Positions 1 through 45,260 of a stretch of 64,000 nt of DNA are shown piece after piece. The DNA lies in contig NC_090172.1 of NCBI RefSeq assembly GCF_024679245.1, positions 9,005,733 to 9,069,732 of the forward strand. Direction: 5' to 3'. Position numbers and translations under genes: made by a program. The notes under the pieces were generated by a model. It had not been told where the DNA came from and searched no databases. It saw nothing but the letters and a program-made list of their open reading frames with translations. How positions within the stretch are numbered: the stretch's first letter is position 1; each line of letters starts with the position of its first letter. Origin of the DNA: Pseudorasbora parva. Taxonomy: Eukaryota; Chordata; Actinopteri; Cypriniformes; Gobionidae.

Positions 1-370
1 ATGAATGAGACCGTTTAGCATAGTTTATGTGTTTTGATCAATATGAATAAAACCCTAAATTTATCCTTGTTTCTTTGATTAAATCACTACACATTTACTT
101 TATGAACTTTGAAATTTGCTGATTTTTAGTGGAATGGACTTTCATTAAATATCTTAATTTGTGTTTTGAAGATAAACAAAAGTTTTATACAACTGGAACA
201 ACAAAGGTGAGTAAATGACAGTTTTAATTTGTTTGGTGAAATATCCCTTTAGCAAAGTCAACAAGAAAGCATTTGCTTAAAAACAAACATTTGATAGGCA
301 TGTTTTGTGCAATAAAACATTCTTTACATTTAGGACTCGAAACCTTTAACATTGTTGCGTCATATTTTAC
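1..370. other. usp10 intron 4, partial
   Basis: AT-rich intronic sequence between the exon 4 donor and the window edge. I see no further coding exon of usp10 on the minus strand here. Confidence 0.6.
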
Positions 371-35453
<35,083 letters not shown>

Positions 35454-35819
35454 GCTCCCGGTGAGATTTCTCCACAATCACAAGATGAATGTTCTCTCGG
35501 GGGAAAGGGGGTAAGGTGAGTTTGTAGTACTTGGTATTACCAATAAACACCTACTGTGACATGGTTTCCATTTTGCTATGGTTTGTCATACAGTGGTTTT
35601 ACTCAGGTTTAGTGCCACTACTCCAGCATATCACGCCGTTTCCCCCACCGTCGCCGCCATCTTTATCTCGCGCCTGTGTGCTGCCAGTGGCTAGCTCGCT
35701 CGCGCGTGCCCGCTTCTCAACGGGCTCGTGTGCGTGCGTTGACGTCCAGGAGGGTGGGCGCGCCAAAATGACGTGCAAATTCAAACTTGTAAGCATGACT
35801 ACAAGCATTTTTTCTTGAG

Positions 35820-37904
35820 GAAATGGGTCACATAAGGTTTTTATTTTATTTTATTCAATAACACTTTTATTGGCTAAGCCAATAACCCCTCCCCTTTGTA
35901 ATATTTTAGAATATCTAAGTAAAAAAATAAAATAAAGATGATTTTACTGGAATAATTCCTAAATATAATGCATTATAATATTTTGTTTATAACCCTGTGC
36001 TATTCTTGTATTCATTGATATGGATGTTTTTGTGTTTAGAACCTTATTTATTATTTCATGCCTTTGCATATTTTCTTATTTATTTGTGTTGGCCTACTTA
36101 TTTTTGATTTTTTTTTTAATCTAGCCCTGTGTTATATTCTTGCATAAGTAGATTGTAAATGGGAAAAAAAATTGTATAAAATATTTGTTCCTCTTAATAC
36201 AAATACTGCATTTTATGCATTACTTTTTTTTATAAACAACATTAAATCGTCAGAGGTTTTATATAAAAACAAGAATACAAAATATTAACTACAGTAAAGT
36301 GTGTAAATAAAGACATTGTAAAGCTGACAAATGTTTAAAAAAAATTTTTTTTTTTTAAAGAGTCTTTGCTGTCGATACTATGCTGGTTTGACTTACTGAG
36401 AATGGAGCTGTTCAGTTTTTAGGCCTAACATTTTGGTTATTTTTGACTATGAATAAGGTCTGTGGTTAATATGTTGATAACAATTTTCTATGTGATGACT
36501 ACATCAAGGTCAAGGATGTAAGTTTACATGCATGAGAAATAGGACGTAGTTGGTAACTCTAACTTGTAGTTGACGTAGTTGGTAACTTGTAATATAACTT
36601 GGAAAAACTCAAGGTCTTTAAAGCAATTTTAATAACTACAGACCTTATTGACCGTGCGTGCGTGTGTGCGTGCGTTCATGTTTTTTTTATCTTGGTGGGC
36701 AACCACACTGACTCATGAGGAAACAAGCTTATAAATCATAGAGAATTCGTTTTTTTTTAAATGTAAAAATGCAGAAAGTTTTGTGTGGTTAGGTTTAGGG
36801 GTAGGGGTAGGGTTAGAGGATAGAATAAACAGTTTTTACAGTATAAACCATTAAGTCTATATCCAGACTTGTGTGTGTGCCGTGTGTGTTGAACTGGTTG
36901 TTTGAAACTAACTGTCAGAACCATTTTATCAAAAAGAATCTGACATCCTTTTCTGACATTAAAAAGGGTGTTTTTGTAAAAAAAATATATTATTATTATT
37001 ATGACAAGAGCATACATACACTGAAAAAATGATTATTATTATTTTTTAAGTTCATTGAAATAAAAAATTTAGGTTAATACAATGAACATTTTTTTGAGAT
37101 TCGACAACCTTTATTAAAATATTATTAAAAGATTTTGTAAGCATATTGGGTAATTGTGTGTTTTATTTTTGATGATGCAGTGAAACATGCCAAATTGTGC
37201 TATTTTCATGATTTATCAAAAAATGTATGTGGTTCAGATACAATAATATTTTGAGTTTCTATTTATTAAACAAATTTCCTTCATTGTATCAACTCAAATG
37301 TTTAATTTCAATAAATTCAAATTGTTAAGGCAACCAGGTACATATTTACAGTGTAATAATGCCATTGCCATATGGATGAAATAAACTAAAATTACATATT
37401 ACAAAAAAAAATACATAGGAAAATATCCTAAAGATGCGATTTTTAAGGGCTTTATTCCAGGTAAGTTCCTTACAGAAATGTAAATGCCTAAATGAGGTCA
37501 TGACTGAACAGCTCTGTTGGTTAACAGAAGAAAATGTGCTTTCTTTCACATAGGTAAAGATATAATACATATGCATTAGATGTTCATTATGTACACATAA
37601 TTGTGTGTATTATGTAAATGTATGCTTTTTCGTTCACCCTCACTGTTTCTAACCTTTACACATTAAAGATACACTTTATTTTAAGGTGTCTTTGTTTGTA
37701 ATTATACATTTAAGTACTGAGTAATATTAATGAACTAATTAGGGATAGGGTTTGGTTTAGTATTAGTTGCATTTATAATTTATAGTAACTACATGTAACA
37801 TATGTAATGACACTGTAAAATAAATGATCACCCAAATTAATTCAAATAACTTGCAATATTTGGTCTAGGCCTATAAAATGTAATTTGTTATTATCCATGT
37901 TGGT
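35820..37904. other. Intergenic AT-rich DNA between usp10 and marveld3
   Basis: No gene is seen. A GGTTTAGGGGTAGGGG block near 36790 resembles the one near 24510. Confidence 0.55.
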
Positions 37905-38179
<275 letters not shown>

Positions 38180-38279
38180 CCAACCACACCCTACCCTACC
38201 CAAAACTGTATCCCTCCACCCCATTAGACATCCAGAGAGGTGGAGTTGGACGTCATTTGACTCTGCAGTGAGCACCATG

Positions 38280-38420
38280 AAGCGTCATGACCATAGACCG
38301 TAAATTACGTCATGACGCAGTCAGACAGGTTTAACAGGTGTGCAGCTCCGCGACAATAACACAAGAGAACTGAACGAAACTCAGATAAATCACTGCTTGT
38401 TTCGTTCATTTTGGTAAAAG
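38280..38420 (+). promoter_or_regulatory. marveld3: Candidate marveld3 promoter and non-coding first exon
   Basis: A locally CpG-containing stretch ends with a strong donor (AAAAG then GTAGGC at 38421). It precedes the first coding exon by about 0.8 kb. A non-coding first exon ending at 38420 is inferred; the transcription start is unknown. Confidence 0.4.
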
Positions 38421-39204
38421 GTAGGCTCCGGCGTTTTATTTGTTTTATTATTGAGTTACGTGTAAGATTTCCGTTACGTAGACCTACTACGATTTAATTT
38501 GGCGATTTGATCCAGGAAATTAGACCAACTTATACGGAGAGACAAGGCAAAACGTTTATTTTACTTGATAAAAGAAGGTCCGTCTAATACGATTGAGAGA
38601 GAGATTGAATAAATATATAAAACCACAACCAGCTTGTCAACATCAGTTAATTGATAATGAAACACTGATTGTTTTCCGAGAATTACCGATTGTTGGTTTT
38701 ATATAGGCTACTCGTGAACATGTATAGTTTAAAACACATGAAATTTGTGAAATAGACTGCCTATCTCCCCAGCTAACAGCTTTCACTAATGTTTTGTATA
38801 GGTTGTAAACGTTAAGCTAAGCCGTTCTTAAAACATGATGATAATAACTTTTATGCGTTTTAATGACGTTGAGAGAAACGTTCTTATAAGAACGTTATTT
38901 GGAACATCTTTATGATGTTTTTACTTGAACATTTTCATAATGTTAAGAGAAAACCCTCAGATAATTATGATGATGTTATTAGTACTTGATTAATGTTATA
39001 TAGTTCAAATAATTTTATATTGTGAGTTAAAATAACTAAGGTTATGAGACTTTTGTAGGCTACTAACAGTATCATAAACTTTGAAATGACCTTCTAATCA
39101 TAACAAGAAAACTGTTTTTTTTAGCTTTTTAGAAACATTGCAAATCACTGTTCCCACTAGGTTTATCTTGTAATAAATTTGTTTGCTGGGTTCTCGTTTC
39201 TTAG

Positions 39205-39434
39205 GCAATGCCAGAATCAAGCCGGCACCATCACACAAGGGACAAAGACTACTCTAGTCGAGACAGGAGTGATGAAGGGGGACGCGAGCACAGACAGGAC
39301 AGGAGATACAGAGAGGACAGAAGAACGCCGGATGGAGACGACAGATCCCGAAACCACAGAGAGAAACAAAGAGATGCTGACACACAGAGAGACCCCCGTG
39401 TTTACGAGGCCACCCGTCATCAAAGTCTGAGAGT
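39205..39434 (+). CDS. marveld3: marveld3 exon with start codon (charged N-terminus)
   Basis: The acceptor TTTCTTAG ends at 39204 and the ATG is at 39208-39210. Coding ends two bases into a Val codon before the GTAAGG donor (39435-39440). It encodes an Arg/Asp-rich disordered segment. Confidence 0.9.
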
Positions 39435-40761
39435 GTAAGGAATGATTTTGATGTGCTCTTTCTCTCCTGTGTTCTGAAACATGCAAAACCGTGCATGTTC
39501 TGTGACTTTCTGTTTGTTTTAATATTTTCAACAGGCCCAGTTACACAGAGACGTCATCTTCATACTATGATGACAGTCCACATCATCATAAAGGGGCACT
39601 GTACAACCTAAGATATATTACAACAAGCAGAGGTAACTTTTTTTATATGGAAAATAATGGGCTAGGCTCATTATTAGTGTGGTTAAACAGCAAAGACATT
39701 GGTTAATAAAGTGAGATTAAATATATAAATTATGTATTCAACATTTTGATTATTGCAATTTTGCTTAATAGTTTGCATTTTTACAAGTTTTATTCATTTT
39801 GAGGAATACTGAATCTCTTTATTTTTTTTAGTTGTGCAAATGAGATGAATAAATGCCTGCTCACATTTAACTACAATAAGCATCATATTTACACATAACA
39901 CAACACCTCTGCACTTACTCATGATTTCTCTCAACATGGGGACAGGAGAGCTGCCAATCAATAAATGGGAAAAGTAACTTGGATATTTTGTTGTCAATTT
40001 AAAAGTAATGAATTGCTTTGTTACATGGAAGAAAATAAGATTATACATTTTTATCACATTTGTTGAATAAAACTATTCATTTCCTTTTAAAAAAAACATA
40101 TTGACCCCAAACAGTATTTATGAAATACATTTTAATGTGAATATGTCGTGTAGGCATCTGTCAGGCCATGGAATTCTCCCTAAGCTTGTTGATTGTCATC
40201 TGTGCTGGAGTGAACCATAGCAACTCCGGCCGGTATAGGGATATCGCCAGCTTAGGCGGTCTGTACCAGTACTATTATGGAGGAGCCAACGCATTCACTG
40301 GAGCAGAGGCACAGAAGGTCCAGCAGCTCGACGACCAATTCTACCAACTCAAACTGCCCCCTTACGTCTACAGCATGGCATGCGGCGGGGCATTGATGCT
40401 TTGTGCTTGTGCCATGCTGGCCCTCGGAGTGTTTCGCATGCCCTACCGCTTCCCCCCTCTGCTGCTGGCTGAAGCCCTGTTGGATGTGCTCATTGGTCTT
40501 GGTTTTATTCCTGCTCTCGCTTTCTACTTCATAAAGCTGCAGGAGATCTACAACAACTCCATCTGTAAAGAGAGAGAAGCTATGTACAGCAGCAAAGGTC
40601 ACAGAGGATTTGAGTGCAATCTCAATGGGGCAGACATAGCGGGAGGGTTGTTCGGTGTTCTGGGGATTATTATTTTCCCCATAAGTGCAGTGTTGGCCAT
40701 CAGAGCCTTCATGAGAGTGCGGAAGATGAAGCAGAGGCCGTCAGGAGACGACAACCTCTGA
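39208..40761 (+). CDS. marveld3: MARVEL domain-containing protein 3
   Basis: MARVELD3 is a tight-junction-associated tetraspan protein of the occludin/tricellulin group that modulates junction assembly and MEKK1-JNK signalling. Coding exons 39208-39434, 39535-39632 and 40154-40761 join in phase (2, then 1) to give 310 residues, shorter than the roughly 400 of mammals. Residues 1-75 are highly charged (Arg/Asp/Glu/His), as in the family. Residues ~76-108 are Tyr/Ser-rich. The last exon carries the MARVEL domain: TM1 (MEFSLSLLIVICAG), loop with LGGLYQYYYGG, TM2 (MACGGALMLCACAMLALGVF), TM3 (LLLAEALLDVLIGLGFIPALAFYFI), second loop with paired Cys, TM4 (GGLFGVLGIIIFPISAVLAI), then a basic tail. 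It is convergent with phlpp2, as in mammals. Confidence 0.93.
39535..39632 (+). CDS. marveld3: marveld3 middle coding exon
   Basis: This 98-nt exon lies between AACAG and GTAACT. It encodes PSYTETSSSYYDDSPHHHKG and continues to ALYNLRYITTSR. Splicing out the flanking introns keeps one frame from the charged exon to the MARVEL exon. Confidence 0.88.
39868..40030. repeat. Dispersed repeat, copy in marveld3 intron
   Basis: The segment containing CAACACCTCTGCAC ... GGGACAGGA ... AATAAATGGGAAA reappears with divergence at about 61092-61275 inside a phlpp2 intron, in the same orientation. The family is not recognised. Confidence 0.65.
40154..40761 (+). CDS. marveld3: marveld3 last exon (MARVEL domain)
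   Basis: The acceptor GTGTAG ends at 40153 and the stop TGA is at 40759-40761. It encodes GICQAMEFSL onward with four hydrophobic segments and ends RPSGDDNL. Confidence 0.94.
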
Positions 40762-41452
40762 GTATAACGCCATTTCATGAATGTGGGAAGCACAGGAAAT
40801 CTTGCGCCTATGTAGTTTATTATTTTTACAATGCCAGAAGGATATTTATTTTTTTCAATTTTATGCTTTTACTTTTTTTATAAAAGACTTTAGCAAATGT
40901 TTATACTTTTATATAAAAAAAAATTGTAGCAATTTGCTGAAAGCCTTTATATATCATGCAATTTTAATGCCTTGTAATGCACCTATGGTCTCATAAATAG
41001 TTGTAACCAGTTATAATACATTATAATACTTATCTATTCATTGAAGACACCTTATATAGAAAATATAATGCATTAAAACACATGACAACACCAATTTGAG
41101 ATGCAACATGGAAAATTTGGTTACAATTATTTATTAAAGGTATAACATGTTATAATGTACAGTATGACTATCTTTATGATGCAATATGCATAAAGGCTTT
41201 ATTTAAAGTGTTAACATTACTTTTTTTCTTCATATAATCACCAAAGACTGATCAATTAAATGATGATCTATTATAAAATAAATTAACAAAATAAGAGTTG
41301 AATTACACAATGAAATCTACATAATACTGCATATTAGTTAATTATCTACCTTTGTTGCAAATGAGACAAAGCTCACAGTTTGTAATGTAACATTAAACTG
41401 AATCATTTGTTTTTCTTCTCTTTATATGTGCATTATACAGACTATATTTGAT

Positions 41453-41458
41453 ATTAAA
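41453..41458 (+). terminator. marveld3: Candidate marveld3 poly(A) signal ATTAAA
   Basis: ATTAAA lies about 0.7 kb after the stop, just before the inferred end of the convergent phlpp2 transcript. Earlier AATAAA words (for example near 41278) are alternatives. Confidence 0.4.
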
Positions 41459-41530
41459 GTATTTTCTTGAGACAAATGTGCAAATACGTCTGATAAAGAA
41501 GATCAATGACGCATGTTTCACAGTAAAAAT

Positions 41531-41536
41531 TTTATT
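41531..41536 (-). terminator. phlpp2: Candidate distal phlpp2 poly(A) signal AATAAA
   Basis: AATAAA on the minus strand (TTTATT on plus) lies about 75 bp from the marveld3 signal. If used, the phlpp2 3' UTR would be about 6.7 kb. Nearer signals may be used instead. Confidence 0.35.
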
Positions 41537-42013
41537 GCTACTTGGCTGAAAAGTTAATTAAAAATACAGCTTTCTGCTCAAAACTAAGCATAGCAGCATC
41601 TGAAATGAAACGATGAGCCAGCACTCGCTCTAAAAATCCCAAGAAGTACAGTCCTAGCTGACAGACAGCAAAAGTGCTCGCGTTTAGTCCTTTTACTAAA
41701 TCAGTAAAACAACTCAAATGGTCTCTTAAACTGAAAACAATTAAATAATTTAACACAATGAAAATATTCAGCAGTATACTGCATGCTAAAATAGAAACTT
41801 AAAAATATAATATACATTATGCTTCAGATATTAAAACAATTTCTTATAAACAAAAGTTAATATTTTATACAAATAATCACATGATAATATAGTCTTTATA
41901 TTATATATTTATATTCATTTATATAGGGCATGCTTCTCACATTAAATACATGAATAATTAGTATCTTCAAAGATAGTACCTTGATGGGTGACAGTATACC
42001 ATAGAACCTTTAA

Positions 42014-43466
42014 AGAGATAGTTCACCCAAAAATGGAGATTCGGTCATTAATTTCCCACACTCATGTCGTTCCAAACCTGTAAGACTTTTGTTCATCTTC
42101 AGAACACAAAGGAAGATCTTTTTGATGAAATCTGAGATGCTTTCTGTCCCTCCATTGACAGCAGCGCAACTGGTGTTTTGACACTTCAAAAAGGTCATAT
42201 AAATCATCTGGATGTCCTCTGGATATCTAATGGGTTCAATCCACATGAATCGAGCGGTCATTGATCAGCGAACATAAACAGAAGCTCAACCGAAACTGCT
42301 TGATGTGCGAAAACAAATCTGATTGGTTCTTGCCAAAGCTCAAATCTGCTGCACAATACACGAATGAGCCTCATTGCTCTTCAGAAGCTCACACATGCTG
42401 CATAACACCAGAATGAACCTCATTGGTTCTTCAGAAGCTCAAACGTGGTGCGTAACATGAGAATGAACCTCATTGGTTCTTGCAGAAGCTCAAACGTGGT
42501 GCTTAACACCAGAATGAACCTCATTGGTTCTTCAGAAGCTCAAACGTGCTGCGTAACACCAGAATGAACCTCATTGGTTCTTCAGAAGCTCAAACGTGGT
42601 GCGTAAAATGAGAATGAACCTCATTGGTTCTTGCAGAAGCTCAAACGTGGTGCTTAACACCAGAATGAACCTCATTGGTTCTTCAGAAGCTCAAACGTGC
42701 TGCGTAACACAAGAATGAACCTCATTGGTTCTTACTGAAGATCAAATGGGCTGCACAATACACAAATGAGCCTCATTGGTTCTTGCTGAAGCTCAAACGT
42801 GCTGCGTAACATGAGAATGAACCTCATTGGTTCTTCAGAAGCTCAAACGTGCTGCGTAACATGAGAATGAACCTCATTGGTTCTTCAGAAGCTCAAACGT
42901 GCTGCGTAACACGAGAATGAACCTCATTGGTTCTTACTGAAGCTCAAACGTGCTGCGTAACTCGAGAATGAACCTCATTGTTTCTTCAGAAGCTCAAACG
43001 TGCTGAGTAACACGAGAATGAACCTCATTGGTTCTTCAGAAGCTCAAACGTGCTGCGTAACACCAGAATGAACCTCACTGTTTTTCAGAAGCTCAAACGT
43101 GCTGAGTAACATGAAAATGAACCTTATTGGTTTCACCAAGCGAACATGCTTGAGCTCCCGTTTACCACAGCTAATGTGTAAGTTGATAAATGTTTATATG
43201 TGAATAAAAGCCTAAATTGAATCTGTTCATCATATAAAGCGATCATGTCTCTTCAGACGATTTGGACTAAACCACTCAATTCATAGGGATTTCTCTTTAT
43301 GAACTTTTTGAAGCGTCAAAATGGTATTTGGGGAGGGACAAAAAGCTCTCGGATTTCATCAAAAACATCTGCACTCGTGTTTGGAAGACGAACAAAAGTC
43401 TTACGGGTTTGGAACGACATGAGGGTGAGTAATGACAGAATTTTCATTTTTGGGTGAACTAACCCT
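42014..43466. mobile_element. TTAA-flanked MITE carrying a minisatellite
   Basis: The ends are AGAGATAGTTCACCCAAAA on the left and the inverted TTTTGGGTGAACTAACCCT on the right, each bordered by TTAA (42010-42013 and 43467-43470). Subterminal sequence (ATGTCGTTCCAAACC) is also mirrored. This end type is very common in cyprinid genomes. No coding capacity is seen. The middle is the tandem array described separately. It lies between marveld3 and the phlpp2 stop codon, probably in the phlpp2 3' UTR or flank. Confidence 0.88.
42310..43130. repeat. ~50-51-bp minisatellite, about 16 copies
   Basis: The unit is roughly TCAGAAGCTCAAACGTGCTG, then CGTAACACNAGAATGAACCT, then CATTGGTTCT. The CATTGGTTCT word recurs at 42421, 42471, 42522, 42572, 42622, 42673 and 42723. 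A three-unit higher-order period of 151 bp is visible at 42421-42722. Confidence 0.95.
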
Positions 43467-44599
43467 TTAAATCCTAGATTCTGCACTGGAGGACCTATAA
43501 ATTTGCATGAAACAATGAAGTACAAAAATAAACCTCAGCTTCTTGGCATTGAGAGGAAATATTAAAGCATCTCTTAAAAACAAAATGTACATAAATTATG
43601 ACAAGATCAAGCTTTGGTCACATGTTAAACAACAGGAACTTCACTTTAACCCTCGTCTGTCCAGAACGAACCATGATTATGTGCAAAAATGTCAATGAAT
43701 ATGCCAGATAAAGATGCATTTTGCAATTTGAAAGAAAATATAATCTCTGTCAGGGTAAAACCACAGTCACACAATTCATGCACCAACAGCAACTCTCACA
43801 CTACACAAATTTACAAACTGACTTCAAACAAATGCTTTCTTTGTTAAAAATAAAGAGGATGAAGTACGTTTCAGATAACCTCACTGGAGGTCGATGTCAA
43901 AACTTGGAAACGCAGAAGCATACCTGTATTGTTGAATTAGGCAAAGAATTAAGTCAAGACATTTCTGTGAACTGGCGCTACCTAATGTAAGTGCAAATAT
44001 GATCACTGTTTTCAGTCAAGTTTCTTTAACACTCCCCCATCTGTCAATGGTCAGACAAACAAATAGCCACACCCCCAAGCTCACACCATTGGTTATTGAG
44101 ACAAAGCACACACAAAAATAATAAAAATCCAGAATGTTTACACTTTTTGTTGGAATAACCCTAATGGTTTAACTTACTTGTAATCTAGCTGGGATAGAAG
44201 AACGTTTCTCAAAAGTTTTTACATCCAAAATATCTTGTGTGATCATATTTGTATCTTCTAAATAACTTAGCATTGTAAAACGTTCCTTATGTTTTGCATC
44301 AGTGTTCCCACAAGAGTTATAAAATCAATGTGCTAAAAAACGGAAAAAAAGCTATCTTAAGTTTTATGTTCAGCTTGAATAAACAGATCATTTTCTAGTG
44401 CAATGCCTAACTAAGACATCACTAACAACCTGCCATACAGTCACCCTGGCAATCGCATTTAAAAAAATCATTCATGCTCCAGGATAAAATGTTAGAACCC
44501 CCAAATGTCCTATAAAGTTAAAATATAATAATAATAAAAAATTCAGAATATTTAATGTGAGTGGGGATGTTCTGTGCTTTGTGTTCTTCCTGTAAAGAA

Positions 44600-44842
44600 A
44601 CGGATCACCTTACAATGGAAATTCTGCTGTCATTACTCTGCCTAATGTTATTCCAAACCTGTAAAATATTTTAAGAAAGTGTTTTTGTCCATACAATGGA
44701 AGTCAATGTAACAAAAACTGGTTACCAACGTTCTTTAAAAAAAAAACAACAAAAAACAAGATAATCATACATATGTTTGGAACGACATGAGGGAGAGTAA
44801 ATGATTACAGAATTTTCATTTTTGGATGAACTATCCCTTTAA
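44600..44842. mobile_element. Short related TTAA-type MITE
   Basis: Both arms resemble the element at 42014-43466: ATTCCAAACCTGTAAAA on the left and GTTTGGAACGACATGAGGG on the right. The right end is GGATGAACTATCCCT followed by TTAA (44839-44842). The left terminus is degraded. Confidence 0.7.
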
Positions 44843-44999
44843 GAATCACCACCTTCCATTTAATGGATGGATAAACTCTATGGCTATTTGAATATAACTC
44901 AGGAAAAATTGCATTTGGCTAATATTTTCAAAAATATGCTCAGTTTCACCTCAGCCTGTTTTGGCCAGGAGAACAGGGAACAAATGTTTAAGGGATCTA

Positions 45000-45260
45000 A
45001 GGGTAAGTTTACATGACAATGATGTACTAAAAACGGAAACGTTTTTCCTTCGCATTTTTCGCCTCTATAGGCTATTTAGTTAGCGTATATCACTTTGTAA
45101 AGAAACACTATACACGCATATAGACTGAATTCATGTAACTTGCACTTTGAAACCCGTTTTCAGGCCCCAAAAACGCCGGTGTCGTGTAAACAAACTCCCA
45201 AAACGTATAAAAAGTTTTCCGTTTTTAGTTGAAAACAGTGTCGTGTAAACGACCCCTAAG
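45000..45260. mobile_element. Fold-back DNA element
   Basis: Left arm GTAAGTTTACATGACA ... CTAAAAACGGAAA and right arm TTTCCGTTTTTAGTTG ... TGTCGTGTAAACGACCCCT are inverted copies. There is no coding capacity. The superfamily is unknown and the target duplication is not clear. Confidence 0.65.

Noticed and set aside
40252..40602. Minus-strand 116-codon frame over marveld3
   Set aside because: Shadow of the MARVEL-domain exon on the plus strand.
42310..43130. Regular repeats with 50-bp period, considered as a CRISPR array
   Set aside because: The whole unit is repeated with no unique spacers, and the genome is eukaryotic. It is a minisatellite.
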